Below, piece after piece: positions 43,887 to 52,826 of a stretch of 64,000 bases of DNA (positions are counted from its first letter, which is position 1; each line of letters starts with the position of its first letter). The notes under the pieces were generated by a model. The model ran no database searches and was not told the DNA's origin. It worked only from the letters and a program-made list of their open reading frames with translations. The position numbers and the translations under genes are program-made. This stretch comes from CAVXHQ01 sp963761735 (GTDB lineage: Bacteria > Pseudomonadota > Alphaproteobacteria > Rhodobacterales > Rhodobacteraceae), in the NCBI GenBank assembly GCA_963761735.1, contig CAVXHQ010000005.1, positions 620,001-684,000 on the forward strand, read 5' to 3'.

Positions 43887-43977
43887 CGTGCATCCTTCAT
43901 TTTGCTCTTGCAGCATTCGCGTGTCTGCGGAATATGCCCAAACCCGCTTGATTCGGGGGCCCTCATTTGGAATGGCT

Positions 43978-43998
43978 GCTATGCGTTTGTCGCATAGC
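43978..43998. promoter_or_regulatory. 8-bp inverted repeat between divergent DUF6280-type and efp genes
   Basis: GCTATGCG-five bases-CGCATAGC is a perfect palindrome in an AT-richer 224-bp spacer between two divergent starts, about 90 bp from the DUF6280-type ATG and 112 bp from efp. It may be an operator. No protein partner is suggested by the sequence. Confidence 0.35.
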
Positions 43999-44029
43999 TA
44001 CCTGTCTATAAATCGTCCATTTCGTTGTC

Positions 44030-44058
44030 TTGTCGGCAACCGCAACGCGATATATAGG
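44030..44058 (+). promoter_or_regulatory. Predicted efp promoter
   Basis: TTGTCG (44030-44035), a 17-bp spacer and TATAGG (44053-44058), giving a start near 44066 and a leader of about 45 bases. A perfect TTGACA closer to the ATG has no room for a -10 box. Confidence 0.4.
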
Positions 44059-44110
44059 GTGTGACTATCGACCATCAACCTTTTGACACTTCTTTGACGT
44101 AAAGCGGATC

Positions 44111-44674
44111 ATGCCGAAAATCAACGGAAACGAAATCAGACCGGGGAATATCCTCGATCACGACGGCGGTTTGTGGGCGGCGGTCAAGGTGGATCACGTC
44201 AAACCGGGCAAGGGCGGCGCTTTTGCACAGGTCGAGTTGCGCAACCTGCGCTCGGGATCCAAACTCAACGAGCGGTTCCGCTCTGCCGACAAGGTCGAGA
44301 GGGTGCGGCTGGACCAGAAGGACCAGCAGTTCCTGTTCGAAACCGACGGCATGCTGACATTCATGGACACCGAAACTTTCGACCAGATGGCGCTGCCCGC
44401 CGAGCTTCTGGGAGAGCGACGCCCGTTTCTGCAGGACGGGATGACTGTACACATCGAATATTACGGTGAAGAGGCGCTCAACGTGACGCTTCCTCAGAAG
44501 GTTGTGTGCAAGATCCTCGAGACGGAGCCCGTGGTAAAGGGCCAGACCGCGGCCAACAGCTTCAAGCCGGCGATCCTCGACAACGGCGTAAAGGTGATGG
44601 TGCCGCCGTTCGTGGGCACCGACGAGGACATCGTCGTGAATACCGAGACGATGGAATATTCCGAACGGGCGTAA
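44111..44674 (+). CDS. efp: Elongation factor P
   Basis: 187 residues. Binds the ribosome between P and E sites and relieves stalling at proline runs. The three beta-barrel domains are in order. The tip loop KPGKGGAF places Lys34 at the position modified by beta-lysylation in other bacteria, so the EpmA/EpmB type of activation is expected (enzymes not in this window). The C-terminal signature KVMVPPFVGTDEDIVVNTET is present. The normal start is ATG 44111. It is followed by a probable terminator and the convergent ygfZ gene. Confidence 0.97.
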   Translation: MPKINGNEIRPGNILDHDGGLWAAVKVDHVKPGKGGAFAQVELRNLRSGSKLNERFRSADKVERVRLDQKDQQFLFETDGMLTFMDTETFDQMALPAELLGERRPFLQDGMTVHIEYYGEEALNVTLPQKVVCKILETEPVVKGQTAANSFKPAILDNGVKVMVPPFVGTDEDIVVNTETMEYSERA

Positions 44675-44679
44675 CCTCT

Positions 44680-44700
44680 GGCCGTCCCGCCGGGGCGGCC
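44680..44700 (+). terminator. Probable efp terminator hairpin
   Basis: A 9-bp GC-rich stem, GGCCGTCCC / GGGGCGGCC, with one G-U pair and a three-base loop, 5 bp past the efp stop and followed by TTGCGC. Without a clear T-run the call is tentative. Confidence 0.45.
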
Positions 44701-44725
44701 TTGCGCATGTGTCGCACGGTACCGG

Positions 44726-45463
44726 TCAGATCGGCTCCGCCACCATCCGCACCGTTGCGTTCCCCGCCGACATTTCTCCCTGCGCGCGGTCGAACCGCAG
44801 ATAGGCAATCGCCGCATCACCCGACCGGGTGTGCAGCACCCCGACCGGTTTGCCGTCCGTCATGATCTGCGCGCCCGGTTCGGCCGGGCCGGATACGACC
44901 ACCCGCGCGAGGCCTTTGCGCAGCACCGTCTTGTGCTTCATCCGGGCCGTCACCTCCTGGCCGACATAGCATCCCTTGCGGAAATCGACGCCGTTCAGGC
45001 GCCCGAACCCGGCCTCGAGGATAAAGGTGTCGGGGCCAAGCTCGACGCCGGTTTTCGGGATCAGATGTGCGACGCGCAGCGCGTCCCAGTCGACCGCCTC
45101 GCCGTCACCCGCCCCGTAAGAGCGCCAGCCGAGGGCCGGGTGGCGCGGATCGGCATGGGCGCCCGGTGGCGGAATCCCTGTGCCACGGGTCACGGCGATG
45201 TCAGTCTCGCCGATCTGCACATCGGCGCGCAGCTTGTACATCGACAGACGCTGCGCCAGCGGTGCCGCATGGCTATGGGCGACATCGACAAGCAAGGCGT
45301 CGTCCTGCGCCAACACAAAGAAATCGGCCAGATATTTGCCCTGCGGCGTCAGCAGGGCGGCATAGACCGGCCCGCCCTGCGCGCGGGTGACGTCATTGGT
45401 GACGAGGTCCTGCAGAAACGTCTGCGCATCGCTGCCGGTAATCTTCAGGACGGTGCGGGTCAT
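44726..45463 (-). CDS. ygfZ: Folate-binding Fe-S cluster repair/tRNA-modification protein YgfZ
   Basis: 245 residues of the GcvT-like YgfZ family, which helps maintain certain Fe-S enzymes and binds folate. The signature KGCYVGQE near residue 163 is intact, including the key Cys. The N-terminal ITGSDAQTFLQDLVTNDV and RKGLARVVV are typical. It is shorter than the E. coli protein (326) but of the usual alphaproteobacterial size. ATG 45463 has AAAGG 7 bp upstream. It lies 52 bp after the ABC exporter gene on the same strand, so probably in the same transcript. Confidence 0.9.
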   Translation of the reverse strand: MTRTVLKITGSDAQTFLQDLVTNDVTRAQGGPVYAALLTPQGKYLADFFVLAQDDALLVDVAHSHAAPLAQRLSMYKLRADVQIGETDIAVTRGTGIPPPGAHADPRHPALGWRSYGAGDGEAVDWDALRVAHLIPKTGVELGPDTFILEAGFGRLNGVDFRKGCYVGQEVTARMKHKTVLRKGLARVVVSGPAEPGAQIMTDGKPVGVLHTRSGDAAIAYLRFDRAQGEMSAGNATVRMVAEPI

Positions 45464-45515
45464 GGATGGCCTTTGGTGCTGGGTGTATTGGATATAGGCA
45501 CGCGCGGCGCGGGTG

Positions 45516-47297
45516 TCAGCCCCGATGCGGCGGGATCGCCTCTTCGCGCCCGAATTGCAGAGCGTGCAGATCGGCATAGATCCCGCCGTCGGCAAGCAAC
45601 GTGTCGTGCGTGCCGATCTGGACCGCGCGCCCCCGGTCCAGAACGACGATCCGGTCGGCATTGCGCACGGTCGACAACCGGTGCGCGATGACGATGGTGG
45701 TGCGGCCGCGGCTCAGCCGGTCGAGGGCCTGCTGCACGATGGCCTCGGAGCGGGTGTCGAGCGCGCTCGTCGCCTCGTCGAGCAGCAACACCGGCGTGTC
45801 GCGCAACAGGGCGCGCGCGATGGCCACCCGCTGGCGTTGGCCTCCCGACAGCGCAGAACCGCGCGGGCCCGCCGGGCTGTCGAGGCCGCGGGGCAGGTGC
45901 GGCAGGAAATCGGACACATGTGCGGCGTCGAGGGCGGTGGTCAGCGCCGCCTCCGATACGTCCGTGCGTCCCAGCAGGATGTTGTCGCGCAGGCTTTCGT
46001 CGAACAGCAGCGCATCCTGCGTCACGGTCGAGATCAGGCCGCGCAGGTCCGCGAGGTCCATTTCGGTGGTCGCCGCGTCGCCGATGCGGATCGAGCCCGA
46101 GGCGGGGTCGACCAGGCGCGTCAGCAGGCCGAAAACCGTACTTTTGCCCGCCCCCGACGCGCCGACGAGGGCCGTCGTCTGGCCCGCTTCCGCGCGAAAG
46201 CTCAGGCCGCGCAGAACCGGCAGATCGGCGTAGGCGAGCGTCACGTCGTCGACCTCGATGGCCGGAGCGCCGGCGGGGGCAGGGCGGGGGGCGGCGGGCG
46301 ATACCAGCGTCGGGCGGGTGTCGAAGATCGCGCGCATCCGCTCGAGCGAGGCCGTCGCGGCCTGCAACAGGCCCGAGATGTTTCCCAGCCTGCGCAGCGG
46401 TTCGAACGTCAGGGCCATCGCGGTGAAAAACGCCATGAACTGGCCCACCGTCTTGTCGCCGGCGACGATTTCGGCGCCGCCATACAACAGCACGCACAAA
46501 AATCCGATGCCTGTCATGATGTCGATCAGCGCCGGGATCGCCGCCTGACCGGTCGCCGTGCGCACCTCGGCGCGGATCCGGGTGCCGGCAAGCGTGTCAT
46601 AGCGCAGCGACTGATACCGCTCCAGCGCGTTGAGTTTGATCGCGGCGATACCGTGAAAGATCTCGTCCAGCCGGGTCGACATGTCGGCGGCCACCTCGCG
46701 CGAGGCGCGGGCGCGGCGGCGCACATAGCCCTGCAACAGCAGCGACGGCAGGATGATGACCGGCACCCCCGCAAGGGCCACCGCCGTCCAGCGCCAGTCG
46801 ATCGTCAGCGCCACGGCGAACAACCCGATCACCGATACAAGATCGCGCCCGAGGCCGGTGACGAGGCCGGCCCAGACGTTGTTGATGGCCGCGACATCGC
46901 CCTGCACCCGTTCGATCAGGGTGCCGGGCGGATGGCCCTGATGAAAGCTCAGGTCGAGGCGCATCAGATGCGCCAGCAGATCGCCGCGAATGTGGGCGGC
47001 CGACATTTCCTTGATCCGGGTCAGAATGACGCGCTGGCCCATCGAGGTCAGCGACCGGGCCACGAAAATCGCCATGATCGTCAGGCCGACAGTCCACAGC
47101 GCCCCATCCTCGCGCTGCACGAAGGCGCGGTCGAACATCGGTTCGGTCGAGGCGGCAAACAGCGCAAGGCTGCCGCCTTCGATGGCCATGAACACCGCCG
47201 CCACGGCAAGCAAGCGCCAGTGCGGGCTCAGATAATGTCGCCAGAGCCAACGCAGATGCGGCCCGGCGGCGCCTTCGCGTCGGGTCGGGCGCTTCAT
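45516..47297 (-). CDS. ABC exporter, fused permease-ATPase (MsbA-like)
   Basis: 593 residues. An N-terminal six-helix membrane domain (first helix LLAVAAVFMAIEGGSLALFA) is fused to a C-terminal ATPase. Walker A GASGAGKST near residue 390, signature LSGGQRQR near 492, Walker B VLLLDEATSALD and switch AHRLSTV are intact. The arrangement and the loop RVQGDVAAINNV resemble MsbA/lipid A flippase-type exporters, but drug exporters look the same. The start overlaps the upstream phosphatase stop by 4 bp. Order on the minus strand is phosphatase, exporter, ygfZ. Function within the exporters is not determined. Confidence 0.9.
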   Translation of the reverse strand: MKRPTRREGAAGPHLRWLWRHYLSPHWRLLAVAAVFMAIEGGSLALFAASTEPMFDRAFVQREDGALWTVGLTIMAIFVARSLTSMGQRVILTRIKEMSAAHIRGDLLAHLMRLDLSFHQGHPPGTLIERVQGDVAAINNVWAGLVTGLGRDLVSVIGLFAVALTIDWRWTAVALAGVPVIILPSLLLQGYVRRRARASREVAADMSTRLDEIFHGIAAIKLNALERYQSLRYDTLAGTRIRAEVRTATGQAAIPALIDIMTGIGFLCVLLYGGAEIVAGDKTVGQFMAFFTAMALTFEPLRRLGNISGLLQAATASLERMRAIFDTRPTLVSPAAPRPAPAGAPAIEVDDVTLAYADLPVLRGLSFRAEAGQTTALVGASGAGKSTVFGLLTRLVDPASGSIRIGDAATTEMDLADLRGLISTVTQDALLFDESLRDNILLGRTDVSEAALTTALDAAHVSDFLPHLPRGLDSPAGPRGSALSGGQRQRVAIARALLRDTPVLLLDEATSALDTRSEAIVQQALDRLSRGRTTIVIAHRLSTVRNADRIVVLDRGRAVQIGTHDTLLADGGIYADLHALQFGREEAIPPHRG

Positions 47298-47923
47298 TCG
47301 GGGGTCTTGCGGCGCGTGCGCGCAAAGCTCTCGGTCACGGCGTCGCGGTCGTATTCCTTGCGGACCCATGTGCGGACGGGCATCGCCGCGTGAGGGGCGT
47401 ACCGGTCGAGGACCGCATCGAGGATGCCTGTTTCGCTGCGCCGGAAATGCAGGAACCGGGCCGACAATTGCGTCCGCGCGGCGTCGAGACCGGCGCCCTC
47501 CTGATCCATAAGATAGAGTGCGGCGGCGAGGCCGGTCCGGTCTGCGCCGGATTTGCAGTGCATCAGAAAGGGGCGGGGCAATTCGTCGAAAAATTCGAAA
47601 AGTGAAAGAAGCGTCGCCGTGTGAGGCGCCCGGCGGGCGTTCAGGCCAAGAATGTGCAAGTCGATGCCAAGCCGCGCACAGGCCGCCGCCTCGACCCGCT
47701 GCGCTGCCCCCCCCGGATCGCCGCGCAGAGACAGAACGGTCGTGATCCCGCGCGCGGCATATTCCGCCAACCGTCGGGGACCGGGATGGTTCGACCGCCA
47801 GACACCGGGGGCGACCAGCGCCTCGTTGCGCCACAGGTGCCGCAAGAACCCGACGTCGCGCCATTGCGCCGCGGCACGGGTTGCGCGGTCTGGCGGCATC
47901 GTCGGAGGCGGGGCGTCGGTCAT
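47294..47923 (-). CDS. Dual-specificity/tyrosine phosphatase-like protein
   Basis: 209 residues. The catalytic P-loop HCKSGADRTG (Cys-x5-Arg) lies near residue 122, with a conserved Asp-containing loop before it. N-terminal features VWRSNHPGPRRLAEYAARGI resemble DSP/Siw14-like phosphatases that remove phosphate from proteins, inositol phosphates or lipids. ATG 47923 is preceded by GAGGA; an in-frame start four codons upstream has a poorer site. The stop overlaps the ABC exporter start. Possible co-function with the exporter is speculative. The aminotransferase gene is divergent, 174 bp away. Confidence 0.87.
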   Translation of the reverse strand: MTDAPPPTMPPDRATRAAAQWRDVGFLRHLWRNEALVAPGVWRSNHPGPRRLAEYAARGITTVLSLRGDPGGAAQRVEAAACARLGIDLHILGLNARRAPHTATLLSLFEFFDELPRPFLMHCKSGADRTGLAAALYLMDQEGAGLDAARTQLSARFLHFRRSETGILDAVLDRYAPHAAMPVRTWVRKEYDRDAVTESFARTRRKTPE

Positions 47924-48097
47924 GGGTGTCCTCATGCGCGTGTCAGCCGTTTATGCGGGCACGCCGGGCCGTGCAAGCCGCCCCCGTGCCGCACAGGGGC
48001 CGCAGCACGCGGTACACGCCCTCCGCCGCACGCCCTTGACGGCACGCGGCGCCCGCATAGTGTCGCGCAACACCAGCCCGTTTTTCCGGAGACCGCC

Positions 48098-49276
48098 ATG
48101 CTTGCCAACGGCCGCCCCTACCTTGCCATTCCCGGCCCGTCGGTCATGCCCGACGAAGTGCTGCGCGCCATGCACCGCGCGGCACCGAACATCTACGAAG
48201 GAGAATTGCACGACGTCACCAAAAGCCTGTTCCCTGACCTTAAACGTCTTGCACGGACCACGGGCGGCGCGGCGATCTATATCGGCAACGGCCATGCGGC
48301 GTGGGAGGCGGCACTCGCCAACGTCGTGGCCCCCGGCGAGACGGTGCTGGTGCTGGCGACGGGCCGCTTCTGTCTCGGCTGGGGCGAGATGGCCAAGGCG
48401 ATGGGGATCGGTGTCGAAGTCGTCGATTTCGGGATGCAGAGCGACATCGACGCCGACCGCGCGGAGACAGCGTTGCGCGCCGACAAAGAGCACCGGATCA
48501 AGGCGGTGCTGGCGGTGCATGTCGACACATCGACGAGCGTGCTCAACGATATAGCAGGCGTGCGGGCGGCGATGGATGCGGCGGGGCACCCTGCGTTGCT
48601 GATGGCCGACTGCATCGCCTCGTTCGGCTGTGACCGGTTCGAAATGGACGCCTGGGGCGTCGATGTAATGGTCACCGCCTGCCAGAAGGGGCTGATGACG
48701 CCACCGGGCCTTGGCCTTGTTTTCGCCAACGACCGTGCGCGTGCGGTGCGCGACACGATGGCGCGGGTGTCGATGTACTGGGACTGGCGTCGGCGGATGG
48801 ATCCTGCCGAATACTATCAGTATTTCGCAGGCACGGCGCCCACGCACCACATCTACGGCCTGCGCGCCGCCCTCGACATGATCCACGCCGAAGGCGTCGA
48901 GGCTGTCTGGGCGCGCCATGCCCAACTGGCGCGGGCGATCTGGGTTGCCGTCGAAACCTGGGGCGCCGGTGGTGCCATGCGCCTGAACATCGGGGACGCG
49001 GCGAAACGGGCGACCGGCGTGACCGCGATCGAACTGGGCGGCAACGACGGCGCGCGCCTGCGATCCTGGGTCGAACACAACGCAGGCGTCACCCTTGGCA
49101 TCGGCCTTGGCCGCACACCGACCGAGGCGTTTTTCCGCATCGGCCATATGGGACATGTCAATGCGCAGATGGTCATGGGCTCGCTGGGGGCAATCGACAG
49201 TGGGTTGAAGGCCGAGGGCATCGCCCACGGTCACGGTGCCCTCGACGCGGCGAGTGCGGTGATCGCGGGACGCTGA
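48098..49276 (+). CDS. Class V aminotransferase (alanine/serine-glyoxylate aminotransferase type)
   Basis: 392 residues, PLP-dependent. The Schiff-base lysine is in TACQKGLMTPPGLG near residue 198; the N-terminal IPGPSVMPDEVLRAMHR and TGGAAIYIGNGHAAWE bind the cofactor phosphate. The fold matches the AGXT/SgaA group that transfers amino groups from alanine or serine to glyoxylate, used in the serine cycle or photorespiration-like metabolism; related enzymes act on phosphonates or purine products. ATG 48098 has CGGAG 8 bp upstream. Single gene, divergent from the phosphatase. Substrate not fixed. Confidence 0.88.
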   Translation: MLANGRPYLAIPGPSVMPDEVLRAMHRAAPNIYEGELHDVTKSLFPDLKRLARTTGGAAIYIGNGHAAWEAALANVVAPGETVLVLATGRFCLGWGEMAKAMGIGVEVVDFGMQSDIDADRAETALRADKEHRIKAVLAVHVDTSTSVLNDIAGVRAAMDAAGHPALLMADCIASFGCDRFEMDAWGVDVMVTACQKGLMTPPGLGLVFANDRARAVRDTMARVSMYWDWRRRMDPAEYYQYFAGTAPTHHIYGLRAALDMIHAEGVEAVWARHAQLARAIWVAVETWGAGGAMRLNIGDAAKRATGVTAIELGGNDGARLRSWVEHNAGVTLGIGLGRTPTEAFFRIGHMGHVNAQMVMGSLGAIDSGLKAEGIAHGHGALDAASAVIAGR

Positions 49277-49311
49277 CCGGGGGGGGGGAGGCGGAGCCCG
49301 GGACCGGCAGG

Positions 49312-49776
49312 CTACGGCAGGATGCGTTCCAGCGGGTCGTACAGCAGGCCTCCGGCGTTGCCCCATGCGACGTCGGGCAGAGCCTGGGGACGGATCCGCA
49401 GCGCATCCGCCTCGGCCCGCGTCACCCATGTGCGGTGGGTCACGATGCCTTCGGGATCGGTCCATTCGCCGGCACGGGCCGGACCGATCAGGGTGCAGCG
49501 AAAGAACAGGTCGACCTGATGATAATCGCCGTCGGGATCGTGAAATTCATTGACCAGACAGGGCCCGCCGACGGCAATCCGCAGCCCGGTTTCCTCATGC
49601 ACCTCGCGGCTCAGATTGTCGGGAAGGCTTGCGTGCGCCTGCGCGCCGCCGCCCGGCGCGCACCACAGATCCGTGCGACCCGGATAGGCATTGACCAGCA
49701 GCAACCGGTCCTCGTGCACCAGGACGGCGCGGGTGGCGAGACGGATCGGACGGGGGGAGAGGGGGACGGGCGGCAT
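49312..49776 (-). CDS. Nudix hydrolase
   Basis: About 154 residues. The Nudix box is seen as GGGAQAHA, then SREVHEETGL: the catalytic REVHEE part is complete, while the first Glu of the consensus is Ala. Such enzymes hydrolyse nucleoside diphosphate derivatives; the substrate cannot be read. Starts: ATG 49776 (MPPVPLSPRPIRLATRAV) fits the domain best; ATG 49851 would add 25 residues of basic sequence. No strong ribosome site is visible for either. It is convergent with the aminotransferase gene. Confidence 0.82.
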   Translation of the reverse strand: MPPVPLSPRPIRLATRAVLVHEDRLLLVNAYPGRTDLWCAPGGGAQAHASLPDNLSREVHEETGLRIAVGGPCLVNEFHDPDGDYHQVDLFFRCTLIGPARAGEWTDPEGIVTHRTWVTRAEADALRIRPQALPDVAWGNAGGLLYDPLERILP

Positions 49777-49927
49777 CGACCGATCATGCCGCGCCCCTGC
49801 GGGCATGTCACGCGAATGCGGCACCCGGCCGCGATATCGGCCCGTCATCACGCAAATGTTGCTTCGTCACGCAGGGTTACGGGGAACCTGACCTGACGTG
49901 GCGGCGTTTCGATCCTATGATACTGTC

Positions 49928-50680
49928 ATGCTGAGATATTACCGCCGCCTGACTGCCCTGCTGGCCCTGGTGCCTGTTGCCTGCTCGACCGCGCCCAATC
50001 CGGTCGCGGCGGAGGAGTGCGTCGTCATGCTGCACGGCCTTGCCCGCAGCGAATATTCTTTTTTCGCGCTGCAAGAGGTGCTCGAGGCCGAGGGCTATCT
50101 GGTCGTCAACACCGGCTATCCGTCGACGCAAGCCACGGTTCAGGCGCTTGTCGCCGAAACGCTGCCGCGCGATGTCGCGGCCTGCGGCGACAGACGGGTG
50201 AATTTCGTGACCCATTCGATGGGCGGTATCCTGTTGCGGGCGTGGCTGTCCTATGACCGGCCCGACGAGATGGGGCGCGTCGTGATGCTGGCGCCGCCCA
50301 ACGGCGGATCGGAACTGGTCGATGTATTCGGCGATTTCGAGCCGTTCGAATGGGTGAACGGGCCCGCGGGCATGCAACTCGGGACCGAGCCGAACAGCCT
50401 GCCGAACGTGCTGCCGCCGCCCGACTATGAGTTGGGGATCATCGCCGGCACCGCCTCGCTGAACCCGGTGTATTCCGCCTTGATCGAAGGGCAGGACGAC
50501 GGCAAGGTTTCCGTCGCCTCGACCCGCGTCGAGGGGATGACCGACCATATCGTCCTGCCGGTCAGCCACACGTTCATGATGAACAATCCGCTTGTCATGG
50601 CAGAGGTTCTGTCGTTCCTGCGCGACGGTGCCTTCGATCCCGACCTGTCGCTGGGCGGCGTGATCTTCGGTTTCGATTAA
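49928..50680 (+). CDS. Exported alpha/beta-hydrolase (lipase/esterase-like)
   Basis: 250 residues. The N-terminus MLRYYRRLTALLALVPVAC looks like a signal peptide with a weak lipobox (VPVAC), so the product may be a periplasmic lipoprotein. The mature part starts AEECVVMLHGLARSEYSFF with the oxyanion HG motif. The nucleophile elbow is VTHSMGG near residue 97 (Gly-x-Ser-x-Gly variant), and a late His occurs in HTFMMNNP. It resembles the LipB/PGAP1-like esterases. ATG 49928 puts the signal peptide at the start. The stop overlaps that of the convergent purK gene. Confidence 0.85.
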   Translation: MLRYYRRLTALLALVPVACSTAPNPVAAEECVVMLHGLARSEYSFFALQEVLEAEGYLVVNTGYPSTQATVQALVAETLPRDVAACGDRRVNFVTHSMGGILLRAWLSYDRPDEMGRVVMLAPPNGGSELVDVFGDFEPFEWVNGPAGMQLGTEPNSLPNVLPPPDYELGIIAGTASLNPVYSALIEGQDDGKVSVASTRVEGMTDHIVLPVSHTFMMNNPLVMAEVLSFLRDGAFDPDLSLGGVIFGFD

Positions 50681-51744
50681 TCCTTCGGGATCAATCGGTT
50701 GACATGGCCCATCTTGCGGCCCGGACGGATCTCGGCTTTGCCGTACAGGTGGATCGCGGCGTCCGAGGTGGCAATGTCGGGCAGGCGGTTCATGTCGTCG
50801 CCGATCAGATTTTCCATCTCGATGTCGCTGTGGCGTGTCGCGTCGGCCAATGGCCAACCGGCGACGGCGCGGATGTGCTGCTCGAACTGGCACACCAGAC
50901 AGCCGTTCTGCGTCCAGTGACCGGAATTATGCACCCGCGGCGCGATTTCGTTGACGACGAGGCCGCCGGGCGTCACGAAAAGCTCGACGCCCAGGACACC
51001 GACATAGTCGAGCGCAGTCAGGATCCGTGCCGCGATCAGCACCGCGTCGGCGGCGCGCGCGGCGGGCAGGGCGGCGGGCACGCGCGTGGTGCGCAGGATG
51101 CCGTCCCGGTGCACGTTTTCGCCCGGATCGTAGCACGCCACGGCGCCGTCATGGGACCGCGCGCCGATCACCGACACTTCGCTGGTGAACGCGACGAACC
51201 CCTCGAGGACGCAGGCGGCGCCGTTCATCGCGGCCAGCGCCGGGGTGGCATCGGCGGCGGTTTCCAGACGGGCCTGACCTTTACCGTCATAGCCCAGACG
51301 CCGTGTTTTCAGGATCGCGGGCGTTCCGATCTCGGCGATGGCGGCGTCCATACCCGCAGCATCGTCGACGGCGGCAAAGGGCGCCGTGGCGAGGCCAAGG
51401 CCCTGCAGAAACGTTTTCTCAGCCATCCTGTCCTGCGACGTCGCAAGGGCGCGGCGGTTCGGGTGGACGGGCCGGAGGCCTTCGAGGATGTCGAGGGCGG
51501 CGGTGGGGATATTCTCGAATTCATAGGTGATGACATCGACGGTATTGGCAAAGGCAGTGAGTGCCGCCGCATCACCGTAGGACGCCGTGGTGGTACGACC
51601 GGCAACCTGCGCGGCGGGGCAATCTGCGACAGGCTCGAATACATGAACCCGCAGGCCGAGGCGCGCGGCGGCAAGCGCCAGCATCCGGCCAAGCTGACCG
51701 CCGCCAAGGATGCCAAGGGTTTGACCCGGGCGCAGCGGTATCAT
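50677..51744 (-). CDS. purK: N5-carboxyaminoimidazole ribonucleotide synthase
   Basis: 355 residues with an ATP-grasp fold. Makes N5-CAIR from AIR, bicarbonate and ATP. The N-terminal Gly-rich LGILGGGQLGRMLALAA, the ATP-grasp elements ILKTRRLGYDGKGQARL near residue 145 and the C-terminal NEIAPRVHNSGHWTQN are diagnostic. The start overlaps the purE stop by 4 bp (ATGA), so the two are translated together. The stop shares bases with the lipase stop on the other strand. Length is normal. Confidence 0.96.
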   Translation of the reverse strand: MIPLRPGQTLGILGGGQLGRMLALAAARLGLRVHVFEPVADCPAAQVAGRTTTASYGDAAALTAFANTVDVITYEFENIPTAALDILEGLRPVHPNRRALATSQDRMAEKTFLQGLGLATAPFAAVDDAAGMDAAIAEIGTPAILKTRRLGYDGKGQARLETAADATPALAAMNGAACVLEGFVAFTSEVSVIGARSHDGAVACYDPGENVHRDGILRTTRVPAALPAARAADAVLIAARILTALDYVGVLGVELFVTPGGLVVNEIAPRVHNSGHWTQNGCLVCQFEQHIRAVAGWPLADATRHSDIEMENLIGDDMNRLPDIATSDAAIHLYGKAEIRPGRKMGHVNRLIPKD

Positions 51745-52253
51745 TCCGGCACCTCTGGGATCGACGCCGACAGGGTTGTGCGCCAGTCGTTCAGGCGCAC
51801 GGCAAGGGCGGGATCGTTCAGCGCGAGGATGCCGGCGGCCATCAGCCCCGCATTCGCGCCGCCGCCGATCGCCATGGTTGCCACGGGAAAACCGCGCGGC
51901 ATCTGCACGATGGAATAGAGCGAATCGACGCCCCCCAGCGCCTTTGTCTCAATGGGCACGCCGATCACCGGCAGGATCGTCTTTGACGCCAGCATGCCCG
52001 GCAGATGCGCCGCCCCGCCGGCACCGGCCACGATGACCTGCACGCCGCGCGCCGCCGCGTCGCGCGGATAGCGCCACAACCGCTCGGGCGTGCGGTGCGC
52101 CGAGACGATGCGCGCCTCGTGTGCGATGCCCAGCTCACGCAGGATATCGGCTGCGGCCTGCATCGTGGGCCAGTCGGACTGGCTGCCCATGACGATGCCG
52201 ACGCGCGGTCCGGGTGCTGTGCCGGAAGGGTGCACAAAGTCAGGGTCGGACAT
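51741..52253 (-). CDS. purE: 5-(carboxyamino)imidazole ribonucleotide mutase
   Basis: 170 residues. Rearranges N5-CAIR to CAIR in purine synthesis. The active-site loop GIVMGSQSDWPTM lies near residues 19-31, SAHRTPERLW near 52-61 and AGAGGAAHLPGM near 77. This is the class I type that needs PurK, which follows directly. The N-terminus has 17 extra residues (SDPDFVHPSGTAPG) compared with the shortest homologues. ATG 52253 is chosen although no strong ribosome site is visible. First gene of the purEK pair. Confidence 0.96.
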   Translation of the reverse strand: MSDPDFVHPSGTAPGPRVGIVMGSQSDWPTMQAAADILRELGIAHEARIVSAHRTPERLWRYPRDAAARGVQVIVAGAGGAAHLPGMLASKTILPVIGVPIETKALGGVDSLYSIVQMPRGFPVATMAIGGGANAGLMAAGILALNDPALAVRLNDWRTTLSASIPEVPE

Positions 52254-52427
52254 CGGCGAACCTTGGGTCAGGGGATCGGAGGATCAGGCGCGCAACTATA
52301 CCGGGGCGACGTCGAAGGGCAATGCAGCACGGTTCCGGGCGGATTTCTTCATCGAATACGATGCAAATATCTGAAAGAGATGCGCCACGATAAAAGTCCG
52401 TCAGGCCGCACGTCGGCGATGCCGAAC

Positions 52428-52646
52428 CTAGGCGATGATATCGGGCAAGATCCGGTCCTCGAGGGCCACGATCCGGTCCTTGAGGCCCAGTTTCTGTTTT
52501 TTCAGGCGTTTCAGCGTCAGCATATCCATACTGCCGCGCGCGTGCAGCGCCTCGATGGCGAGATCGAGGTCGCGATGCTCGGATTTGAGAACCGCGAGTT
52601 TGACCCGCAACACATCGAGCTGCTCCATCCGTGCCGATGTGTTCAT
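52428..52646 (-). CDS. YdcH-like small coiled-coil protein (DUF465)
   Basis: 72 residues, nearly all helical and charged. The heptad-like sequence EQLDVLRVKLAVLKSEHRDL and the basic end LKRLKKQKLGLKDRIVALED are typical of DUF465/YdcH proteins, whose role is unknown. ATG 52646 is my choice; an ATG six codons later (52628) is nearly as good because neither has a clear ribosome site. Single gene on the minus strand, divergent from the Hsp20 gene. Confidence 0.75.
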   Translation of the reverse strand: MNTSARMEQLDVLRVKLAVLKSEHRDLDLAIEALHARGSMDMLTLKRLKKQKLGLKDRIVALEDRILPDIIA

Positions 52647-52826
52647 CTGTTCGCGTCCCGGAATCATGCCTGCGTTGCGGGCAACATAGGGATGCGCGTG
52701 CCCTGCGACTAGTCTGCACACTTGTGCTGCGGCCTTTGCCTGCCCATATTTCGGATACGGGGTTGCCGACACGTTAACACCGGGGCCCCGGACCGGACTG
52801 TCGCTTTGGATAAGGACATGCACCCC

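Noticed and set aside
44084..44089. TTGACA just before efp as the promoter
   Set aside because: A -10 box would fall on the start codon; the TTGTCG/TATAGG pair upstream is a better fit.
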